Assembly: GCA_018650465.1 (NCBI GenBank)
Contig: JABIFY010000028.1
Coordinates: 1-51,482, forward strand
Length of the DNA: 51,482 nt
Direction: 5' to 3'
Origin: Alphaproteobacteria bacterium
GTDB taxonomy: Bacteria; Pseudomonadota; Alphaproteobacteria; UBA2966
Under the pieces are notes generated by a model. It was not told the origin of the DNA, made no database searches, and saw only the letters and a program-made list of their open reading frames with translations. The translations under genes were made by a program, and so were the position numbers. Position 1 is the first letter of the stretch, and the number at the start of each line of letters is the position of its first letter. Positions 46,001 to 51,482 of the stretch are shown here, in pieces.

Positions 46001-46218
46001 TAACCGATGCCGCCGACGCCGGTGACGCCGAAGCCGTCGGTGCCGCAGCACATAAACTCAAATCCTCTTCGCGCGCAGTTGGCGCCGAGCACCTGGGAAC
46101 ATTGTGTGAATTGATGGAAAAGGCTGGCAAATCTGAAGACACTGAAACGATCAATGAGCTAACACCCAAAGTGTTAGAGGCTCTTGCCGAGGTTCTCGAT
46201 TATATCAAGGACTTGTAA
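43027..46218 (+). CDS. Hybrid histidine kinase: periplasmic sensor-HAMP-PAS-HisKA-HATPase-pseudoREC-REC-Hpt
   Basis: Sensor kinase of 1063 residues. TM1 (~14-35) and TM2 (~151-172) enclose a ~115-residue periplasmic domain. HAMP (~173-225), a coiled coil and one PAS (~272-388) lead to HisKA with His416 in SHEIRTPMNG. The HATPase is intact (GNAIKF, DSGIGM, FGGTGLGL). The first receiver lacks a phospho-acceptor (VVVFCLTG). The second has Asp858 in TDCHMPNMDG, and the Hpt has His1009 in AAHKLKSSSRAVG. It is divergent from the SBP_bac_3 gene across 163 bp, so these two are the best kinase-sensor pair in the block. The ATG at 43027 is the first in frame. Confidence 0.93.
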   Translation: MAEAIPFSRTISIRLLRLLLPLVSLALLVLFAALEVRYYVAQRAALVEVITDQLSVQEAAFLSAIWEYDDQQIIALVSDVSNLPFISSIAVYDSTGELMAHKGEYKAKPESEDFRQHGAIVRTVDGKSERVGELVLTGHTTEIWSEIGRRILLDILILLVMSAALTAVTFFATRNVIGRPLDRLRDAIDRVDAEKVYTQVEWASTDELGALVQNFNRMQRRRADAEAELKTYQDSLEHTVAERTEEATLATARMQAALNDMKEAHNDLTVSQSRLNGILDYTPALVYLKGLDGRYQMVNKTWSSILGLGDVDAVGKTDAEIFSPDIADMLIENDRRVREEGAAIVLEETTVSDGVERIWASYKFPIMDDADQILAVGGVSTDITEIKKTEAELVLARDAAESATRAKSSFLAAMSHEIRTPMNGVIGMIDLLWQDKLEAEQRKMLGTIRSSAFSLLQIINDILDFSKIEAGKLDLELLPISIRDVVEGVAETLLPEIQKKQLRLRLYVDPDIPARISADQVRLRQILFNLMGNAIKFTNTHAGKTGEVVFGVHATPPTGSEATRVTFSIKDSGIGMTEEGVSGLFKPFAQAEGSTTRRFGGTGLGLSICKNLTDIMGGEIVVESEYGKGSTFNVSIPFSEVSKAGPESDESDLKGLRVLTVVDDPDAGGNVSRYLSSRDALPEVIYDVGQVAGDVQSAQAADQAYDVVVFCLTGKLAQVWQAIEQTRKVSQGDIPRYVILDDTRTETRGQRPPDMVIVEAAPMMRSSFFRGVAMAAGRASPDIDSQVVEEIKATRKAPSIEAAMANRELILIAEDNLTNQDVIRRQLNLLGYTAEIVDDGEFGFEAWRTGRYGLILTDCHMPNMDGYEMTEAIRGAESDTENRIPIVAITANALQGEADRCLACGMDDYLSKPLEMIKLRRMLAKWLPHAGQAETATPIEAENPVLPDSEPSDIESPVNPRALKDVFGDDHETFCEILADFVDPATSNVKEITDAADAGDAEAVGAAAHKLKSSSRAVGAEHLGTLCELMEKAGKSEDTETINELTPKVLEALAEVLDYIKDL

Positions 46219-46470
46219 GGAAAGATTCTATGTGGCGTGAGCAGCCTTTTTCAGGAATTCAGATCAAATAGGCCCGATGGTGCACTGACGGAGCCCTTCG
46301 CGGCTTCTCCGGAATTCGACATAATTTGATATTGTTGTCGTTCTTCACTTTATTCTTTCGCTCAATAACCGGATATTGTTGATGCGCTGTGCCAGCTCGC
46401 TCAAACCTGTGCAGCAAGGGCAAGAATCGAACGTGTCCAGTTGTTTGACGTGAGCATTGAAAGGGTTGAT

Positions 46471-47655
46471 GTGACTATTGCTGTTGATTTGCCGGGACAA
46501 ATTCTGAAACTCCCCATGTTTGCGGATTTGGCCCCGGACAAGATAGAGCAGCTTTTGTCCGTTGGCGTGCTTCGCGAGGTTCCGGACGGTGAGACTTTTG
46601 TCCGCGAGGGAGAGCCGGGTGTTGAGGCTTATGTCATTCTGGGCGGTGAAGTTGAAGTTTATAAAACTGCCGTCACTTATGGCCAGGAAAATGAACATAT
46701 TTTGGCCAGGATAGTCGCCCCCAATCTTATTGGAGAATTTACACTCTTTGACTTTGAGCCTCGCTCAAGTTCGGTTCGTGCAGTGGGTCCCGTTAAGGTG
46801 CTGGAATTGAACATCGAAGTTCTGCGCAATCCTGAATATAGCGAACTCTATTCCGAGCTTTTGCGGGTTTGCGGTGGTCATATTGTGCAACGGCTGCGTG
46901 TTACCAATGATGTAACTGTGCATGCCATGGAAGAACGCCTGGAAGAGAGCAAGGCGCGCATCTCTTTGGGCGTATTTTTTGTTTATATAATTTCGGCGCT
47001 GGCGGTCTACACCATGTGTCTGCGGTCCGTTGATATTATCAAACCTTATGTGCCAGGGGGGTCGCGTTCTATCACAGTCATCGTTTTGATTGTTATCGCA
47101 GCGGTCTGCATTCTGGCCATCCGAAAAACACCCTATCCCGCCCGCACATACGGGCTGACGTTTGATAATTGGTGGCCCGCCACTAAAGACGCTGTTCTCT
47201 GGTCGCTGCCGGCCGTTGCGGCGATTACACTGGCCAAGTATCTGGCCTTGCAATATGTCTTGGGCACACCTGAAGTGCCCTTGTTCGACCCCCTGAAACC
47301 GTTCTCCAAAACCGGTACATTCAATCTCTCCTTTTTTATGATTGCTCTGGTATTTTATGTGCTGGCGTCACCGCTTCAGGAACTGGTGGTCCGCGGCAGC
47401 CTGCAATCTTGTCTGGAAAAGTTTTTAAACGGATCACCGACCAGGGTTATGTGGATCAGCATCCTGACATCGAACCTGATTTTCGCCATGGCACATTCGC
47501 ATTTGCGGCTGAGTTTTGCTTTGGCTGCGTTTGTTCCGGGGTTGCTATGGGGCTGGCTTTACTCCCGACACGGTACGCTTGTCGCGCCCTGTGTCAGCCA
47601 CATCATGGTCGGTGTCTACACCCTGTTTGTCATTGGAACGGGTGGACTGATCTAG
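46471..47655 (+). CDS. Cyclic-nucleotide-binding domain fused to a CPBP-family membrane protease domain
   Basis: Two-part protein of about 394 residues. The GTG at 46471 with AAGGG 5 bases upstream is the preferred start; the frame is open to a TTG at 46441. Residues ~8-125 form a cNMP-binding domain (PMFADLAPDKIEQLL, then FVREGEPGVEAYVILGGEVEVY and LIGEFTLFD). Several membrane segments follow from ~165. The C-terminal CPBP/CAAX region has Q303-E304-x3-R308 in place of EExxxR, His342/His344 in FAMAHSHL and His377 in CVSHIMVG. The first Glu is thus Gln, which may weaken proteolysis. With a receiver-adenylate cyclase in the adjoining block, a cAMP-controlled membrane role is plausible. Confidence 0.85.
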   Translation: MTIAVDLPGQILKLPMFADLAPDKIEQLLSVGVLREVPDGETFVREGEPGVEAYVILGGEVEVYKTAVTYGQENEHILARIVAPNLIGEFTLFDFEPRSSSVRAVGPVKVLELNIEVLRNPEYSELYSELLRVCGGHIVQRLRVTNDVTVHAMEERLEESKARISLGVFFVYIISALAVYTMCLRSVDIIKPYVPGGSRSITVIVLIVIAAVCILAIRKTPYPARTYGLTFDNWWPATKDAVLWSLPAVAAITLAKYLALQYVLGTPEVPLFDPLKPFSKTGTFNLSFFMIALVFYVLASPLQELVVRGSLQSCLEKFLNGSPTRVMWISILTSNLIFAMAHSHLRLSFALAAFVPGLLWGWLYSRHGTLVAPCVSHIMVGVYTLFVIGTGGLI

Positions 47656-48504
47656 AGCGTCGCGCAGGTGCCGCAATCCGGCGTCCAGCAATGTCCTTAC
47701 ATCACCTGATCGATGGAAGCGGCGCAAGGACATAAATAGATAAACGACCATGATGGCAAATGCTGTGTTGCGGATCGGGATCATCAATTCCCGCTCGGAC
47801 CAGATATCGGGTTCGGCAAACAGCGGGTCATAAATACCGTGGACCTGCCATATAAAAGTCGCCACGAACAATGTTGTTCCGCGTGCCAGAATAAAGCGGT
47901 CCGGGACCAGTCGAATTAACAGAAGTAGTGCGAGGATTTGGGAAAAGTTGAAAACAATCCAGCGTCCCTGGCCGGTGATTTGCAGCACAAAAGCGAAATT
48001 CCATAAAACGTAAATCAGTATCCAGATCCAGTCGACGGGCAAGGAGACGCGTTGTCGGTTGCCTTCTCTTGCCAGGGACACTCGATTGCTGGTGGGCATC
48101 AGGCTGATCAACAATAGTCCCGTGACCATGTTGATGGTCAGGTCCTTGCGTCCTTCGGCGAGCAGGGCTTCAATAATATTCAGCGCCAGGATACCGATAA
48201 TAAGCCAGGACAAACGGGGAAAAGATGATTTCTGCAGACCGGGCCAAGCCAGAATAAAGGCTGCGCTCAGGGCGACCGTTACGCCTTTGAAAGTCTGGAA
48301 TATGATCCGGGGTTCTGCCCAGGCTGTAATCCCTTCCGGAATGGTTGGATGCCAAAGGTTCAGCGGCACAATTACCAATGCCGCCAACAGACATAGCATC
48401 ACCGACAGACGAGGGGGAATTCGACAAAGCAACCAGCCACCCAAAGCGACACTTGCTACAGCAATGCTTATATGAGAAATAGTTTCCACAAGATTGAATT
48501 GCAT
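47545..48504 (-). CDS. Multi-pass membrane protein of unknown function
   Basis: About 319 residues from the ATG at 48504 (a TTG at 48519 is possible). I count roughly eight hydrophobic segments, with a short charged loop (SNRVSLAREGNRQRVSLP) in the middle and a charged cytoplasmic-type tail (LRRFHRSGDVRTLLDAG...). Segments such as WIWILIYVLWNFAFVLQ look like a conserved family, but I cannot name it with confidence. The 3' end overlaps the end of the cNMP-CPBP gene by 111 bp on the opposite strand. The start is only 54 bp from the divergent kinase-like gene at 48559. Confidence 0.7.
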   Translation of the reverse strand: MQFNLVETISHISIAVASVALGGWLLCRIPPRLSVMLCLLAALVIVPLNLWHPTIPEGITAWAEPRIIFQTFKGVTVALSAAFILAWPGLQKSSFPRLSWLIIGILALNIIEALLAEGRKDLTINMVTGLLLISLMPTSNRVSLAREGNRQRVSLPVDWIWILIYVLWNFAFVLQITGQGRWIVFNFSQILALLLLIRLVPDRFILARGTTLFVATFIWQVHGIYDPLFAEPDIWSERELMIPIRNTAFAIMVVYLFMSLRRFHRSGDVRTLLDAGLRHLRDALDQSTRSNDKQGVDTDHDVADTGRDKRTVSGVKPAP

Positions 48505-48558
48505 GATTTTAACTTGCAATTCAACCCGGAATATTCTGAATCTACGTGAAAGTCGAAT

Positions 48559-49434
48559 ATGTCAGTATCTACAGTCCTCGAGTTCCTGCCAGCGATCCTT
48601 TTTTTCCTGACCTTCAAGTTTTTGGCTGTCCTGATATGCGGGATGGCCAAGGAAAAGGTATTGCGCCGTGTCGGGGTTGGTCCGGATATGCTGGGAGAGA
48701 TACTCTCTGCCCGCAGGCCAAATCTCAATATTCAGAATTTGATTGAAATCATCCCGGAGCGCGGTATCCGCGCCGCTGATGCCATTGGCCGCAAGGGCAT
48801 GCATATCGTGTTCTTTCTGGTATCCATGGTCATCGTGCAAGCTTTCGAACTGGGGCACGATGCGGCAATTCATTCGGGACTGGTCGTTGGCATTGTTACC
48901 ATGTTGGTCATGCTGGTTCTGTATCGCAGTAATGGATGGCTGGGCAGCGTTATTTATCGCCCTTACGCCCGGGTTATGGATGGCAAGAAGGCGCGCCTCA
49001 ACATGATCACCGCGCAGATCACTGGCACTTGCCAGGGGGTGCTGCTGGCGGGGCTTGGCTACGGCGCGTTCTTTGCCACGATGGATGAGCAATTTGCCTA
49101 TGCCATTATGTATGCCATCTATTTGCCTGTTGCTGTTGGCGATACGCTGGGAGAGGTCGTTGGCGCTTTTTGGGGGCGCCAGAAGCTGAAGGTACTTGGT
49201 ATTGGCGATGTGAATCGCAAATCTATTGAAGGCACGGCGGCAGTCTTTCTCGGAACCCTGGTCTCATTGTTGGCAGTCGCTGCTTTTGTGCCATCGCCGG
49301 AAGGTTACGTTGGTCTGGCCTTAATAATTGCCGTTGTGACCACGGTGACAGAACTTGCTGCTCCGCGTTCGACGGACTCGTTTTTTATACCGGTCGTCAA
49401 CGCGGGTGTCGTCTCCTTGTGGCTTGTGCTGTGA
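48559..49434 (+). CDS. Dolichol/phytol kinase-like CTP-transferase family membrane protein
   Basis: Polytopic protein of 291 residues. VGDTLGEVVGAFWGRQKLKV near residue 195 and NRKSIEGTAAVFLG near 217 match the pattern of SEC59/VTE5/DGK1-type lipid kinases, which use CTP to phosphorylate dolichol, phytol or diacylglycerol. An N-terminal region with KGMHIVFF near 83 is also typical. The substrate cannot be told; the next gene is a CDP-alcohol phosphatidyltransferase whose start overlaps this stop by one base, so a lipid substrate such as diacylglycerol is most likely. Confidence 0.75.
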   Translation: MSVSTVLEFLPAILFFLTFKFLAVLICGMAKEKVLRRVGVGPDMLGEILSARRPNLNIQNLIEIIPERGIRAADAIGRKGMHIVFFLVSMVIVQAFELGHDAAIHSGLVVGIVTMLVMLVLYRSNGWLGSVIYRPYARVMDGKKARLNMITAQITGTCQGVLLAGLGYGAFFATMDEQFAYAIMYAIYLPVAVGDTLGEVVGAFWGRQKLKVLGIGDVNRKSIEGTAAVFLGTLVSLLAVAAFVPSPEGYVGLALIIAVVTTVTELAAPRSTDSFFIPVVNAGVVSLWLVL

Positions 49435-50222
49435 TGAGTGGTCGGGAAATGTTCATGACAACTGATATCAATCTGATGGTTGCCCTTGGTCTTGTTCTGG
49501 TTACCCTGGTGGGGATGCCGGGTTTTTACTATTTGCGATTTTTGGGTCGGGAAAAACCGGATTATGAGCGTGTTCGCAAACAAAAGGTGACGAGCCCGAT
49601 TGGTCGTCAACTCATGTTGATTTCGTACTTCTATACAAACATGGTCGGCCAACCTTTGGTGCGATGGGGTGTAACGCCGAACACCGTTTCATTTGTTTCC
49701 ATGATGTTTGGTGCCGCCGCCGGCATCGCGCTTGGATTTTCACAACTCGGTTTCGGTGCCGTATTTTTCTTTTGCTCAGGCTTCCTCGATGTGGTTGACG
49801 GTATTGTCGCCCGGGGGCAGAACACGTCTACACCGGGCGGCGCCATCATTGATTCGACCTTTGATCGTTATGTCGATTTCTTTGTTCTGGCTGGCATCGC
49901 CATCCATTATCGGCATGACTTGTTGATGCTGGTGCTGACGCTATTTGCGATCCTCGGCTCATTCATGATCAGTTATTCCAGCGCCAAAGCTGAAGCCATG
50001 GGCACGGAGCCACCGCGTGGTGGTATGAAAAGAACGGAGCGCGGGCCCTATCTGGTTTTGGGGGCCACGCTTTCCGCCTTTTCAGCGCCGTTGCTCGAAG
50101 TGGACATGGGCCTGACCGGAAATTTTGGGTTGCCACTTGCCGTGTTTGTCGGCTTCATCGCGATTATGGCAAATCTTTCAGCATTCAAGCGCTTTCGGTA
50201 TCTGGTTAAAAACGCCAAATAA
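49434..50222 (+). CDS. CDP-alcohol phosphatidyltransferase
   Basis: Integral membrane enzyme of 262 residues from the ATG at 49434; ATGs at 49452 and 49455 are alternatives. The full family motif is present: Asp119, Asp122-Gly123, Ala126-Arg127, Gly136, Asp140 and Asp144, all in the right spacing. The reaction moves a phosphatidyl group from CDP-diacylglycerol to an alcohol. Because inositol-3-phosphate synthase is encoded next door, inositol or inositol phosphate is a reasonable acceptor, making this a candidate phosphatidylinositol (phosphate) synthase. That is inference; the motif alone does not set acceptor choice. Confidence 0.88.
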   Translation: MSGREMFMTTDINLMVALGLVLVTLVGMPGFYYLRFLGREKPDYERVRKQKVTSPIGRQLMLISYFYTNMVGQPLVRWGVTPNTVSFVSMMFGAAAGIALGFSQLGFGAVFFFCSGFLDVVDGIVARGQNTSTPGGAIIDSTFDRYVDFFVLAGIAIHYRHDLLMLVLTLFAILGSFMISYSSAKAEAMGTEPPRGGMKRTERGPYLVLGATLSAFSAPLLEVDMGLTGNFGLPLAVFVGFIAIMANLSAFKRFRYLVKNAK

Positions 50223-50236
50223 CCGTCCCTGGCAAA

Positions 50237-51334
50237 TTAACCCGCAAGCTCATCTACCAGGGTTTTGCATAACTGAAAGGCTTCAGCGTCGGGGATTTGC
50301 CGGGCGGGGCTTTTCATGTAGTAGGCGCTGGGTTCTTCCAGGGGACCCGCCCAGCCCTGCATGAGACCGGCCTTGGCAAAACGGATGGCATCGATAACGC
50401 TGCCGGCGCTGTTGGGCGAATCTTCAACGGATAGTCGCAGTTCCAGTTCCACCGGACTTTGGCCAAAACCTTGACCCTGCATGCGAATGAAGCAGACCTT
50501 GTTGTCTTTTTGCCAAGCGACATAATCCGACGGCCCGATATGAATGTTATCATCTGTCATTGGCTGGTCGTTGGCTGACTGCACTGATTGGGTTTTCGAA
50601 ATACGCTTGCTCTTCAGGCGATCCTCTGCCCGCATGTTCATGAAGTCGGTATTGCCGCCTGTGTTCAACTGATAGGTCTGTTGCAAATCAACGCCGCGCT
50701 CGTTGAACAGCTGTGTCAGCACCCGGTGCACAATGGTGGCACCCAGTTGGCTTTTAATGTCGTCGCCTATAATTGGTAGTCCGGCGTCGCGAAACTTGTC
50801 GGCCCAGGCGGCGTCTGATGCCAGGAAGACCGGCACGCAATTCACCAGGGCAACACCCGCATCCAGACAGGCCTGAGCATAGTGTTTGACAGCTTCATCC
50901 GAGCCCACAGGGAGATAGCAAACAAGGACTTCGGCCCCACTGTTTTTCAGGCTTTGGGCAATATCAACAGGGGCCGCGTCCGCCTGGCGAAAAGCACGAT
51001 CATCCGGTTGTTCCGCCATGTGTGGTGCAATGCCGTCCAGAACCGGCCCCATCTCGACGGTAATACTTTCACCAGGCATGTCTTCAACGAGGCGCTGGGC
51101 GCAATTTGGTGCGGCAAATATTGCTTCGTTGACCGGTTTGCCAACCTTGCGAATGTCGACGTCGAAAGCGGCGACGACATCGATGTCACCTGCTGTGATG
51201 CCGGCAATCTCGCTATTGATCAAACCTGCGCTCCGCAAGTCGTTAAGGGCGCGATAGTATTCAATGCCCTGGATCAGGGCGGAAGCACAATTTCCGACGC
51301 CTGCGACAGCGATGCGTACTCGGGGTGAAGTCAT
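50237..51334 (-). CDS. ino1: Inositol-3-phosphate synthase
   Basis: NAD-dependent isomerase of 365 residues that converts glucose-6-phosphate to myo-inositol-3-phosphate. The size and sequence fit the compact prokaryotic type found in actinobacteria and archaea rather than the ~500-residue eukaryotic one. Landmarks: VAGVGNCASALIQG at the N-terminus, GIAPHMAEQ, INCVPVFLASD-like VNCVPVFLASD near 195, GDDIKSQLGATIVHR near 213, NTGGNTDFMNM near 243 and RLKSKRISKT near 258. It converges on the phosphatidyltransferase gene with 14 bp between stops. Start ATG at 51332-51334 is followed at once by the dinucleotide-binding motif. Confidence 0.93.
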   Translation of the reverse strand: MTSPRVRIAVAGVGNCASALIQGIEYYRALNDLRSAGLINSEIAGITAGDIDVVAAFDVDIRKVGKPVNEAIFAAPNCAQRLVEDMPGESITVEMGPVLDGIAPHMAEQPDDRAFRQADAAPVDIAQSLKNSGAEVLVCYLPVGSDEAVKHYAQACLDAGVALVNCVPVFLASDAAWADKFRDAGLPIIGDDIKSQLGATIVHRVLTQLFNERGVDLQQTYQLNTGGNTDFMNMRAEDRLKSKRISKTQSVQSANDQPMTDDNIHIGPSDYVAWQKDNKVCFIRMQGQGFGQSPVELELRLSVEDSPNSAGSVIDAIRFAKAGLMQGWAGPLEEPSAYYMKSPARQIPDAEAFQLCKTLVDELAG

Positions 51335-51362
51335 TGTTATTCCTCACAGTACCCGACTCTTT

Positions 51363-51482
51363 TCATAACACCAACTCTATCAACGGTTTCCGAGGAATGT
51401 TTGGTTTGAATAAAGCCATCATATAGTCGCGGATTTCCAATTCAGACATTTTGACCATGGCTTTTCTGAAGGCATTGAGGCC
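51363..51482 (-). CDS. C-terminal end of an unidentified gene, cut by the window edge
   Basis: The minus strand is open from the window edge to a TGA at 51363-51365, reading ...FRKAMVKMSELEIRDYMMALF then KPNIPRKPLIELVL. The composition looks coding and the stop lies only 28 bp before the ino1 start on the same strand, so it is likely the upstream gene of an ino1 operon. I cannot name the family from 39 residues. Confidence 0.4.
   Translation of the reverse strand, partial: GLNAFRKAMVKMSELEIRDYMMALFKPNIPRKPLIELVL

Noticed and set aside
46289-46311. Terminator-like hairpin after the kinase at 43027
   Set aside because: Short bulged stem (CGGAGCC with GGCTTCTCCG) and no T-run after it.
1-51482. 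CRISPR arrays, insertion sequences and rRNA genes
   Set aside because: No regular repeat-spacer units, no transposase frames and no rRNA sequence were seen on reading.

Overview
The window looks like a chromosomal segment of an alphaproteobacterium with moderate GC content. The case rests on the gene families seen: a DUF4102-type integrase at a tRNA 3' end, a Liv-type transporter fused into an acyl-CoA catabolic operon, many CHASE/HAMP hybrid kinases with stand-alone receivers, and HyuAB proteins. No rRNA or marker gene is present, so placement below class is not supported.

Layout. (1) 1-2948 is the integrase-bearing end of an integrated element: a lipoprotein hydrolase, a P4-type integrase with a perfect 30-bp palindrome upstream, and a 45-bp tRNA-Thr(CGT)-like 3' end that reads as the right attachment site. 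(2) 3200-5722 is hrpB. (3) 5798-17688 starts with an exonuclease relic. A TetR regulator with a two-palindrome promoter follows, then an 11-gene same-strand run: branched-chain-type ABC transporter (livK-H-M-G-F) with an MmgE/PrpD gene inserted between the permeases, two SDRs, an acyl-CoA ligase, a DUF35 protein and an SCP2-type thiolase. This looks like uptake, CoA activation and beta-oxidation-like cleavage of one unknown carboxylate. (4) 17763-18059 holds a hairpin, short repeats and a second, more decayed copy of the same tRNA 3' end. (5) 18119-27474 holds an MFS exporter, a truncated Rap1a-like gene, a MaoC-like hydratase, an unusual PhyH-dioxygenase/alanine-racemase fusion, and a divergent hyuA-hyuB-quinone oxidoreductase operon.

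(6) 27610-46218 is a dense signalling block: three hybrid histidine kinases that all end in pseudo-receiver, receiver and Hpt domains, four receiver-type regulators (two carrying a shared non-DNA-binding C-terminal module), a free Hpt protein, a receiver-adenylate cyclase, a receiver-EAL phosphodiesterase and two periplasmic solute-binding proteins. No DNA-binding output domain is visible in any of them. The likely outputs are cAMP and c-di-GMP. (7) 46471-47655 encodes a cyclic-nucleotide-binding domain joined to a CPBP membrane-protease domain, a plausible cAMP effector for the block. (8) 47545-51482 carries an unknown membrane protein, a dolichol/phytol-kinase-like membrane protein, a CDP-alcohol phosphatidyltransferase and inositol-3-phosphate synthase, which together suggest inositol phospholipid synthesis.

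The strongest candidates for something undescribed are the dioxygenase-racemase fusion, whose racemase half appears to lack two key catalytic residues, and the phosphorelay-to-cAMP block with its membrane-protease neighbour.
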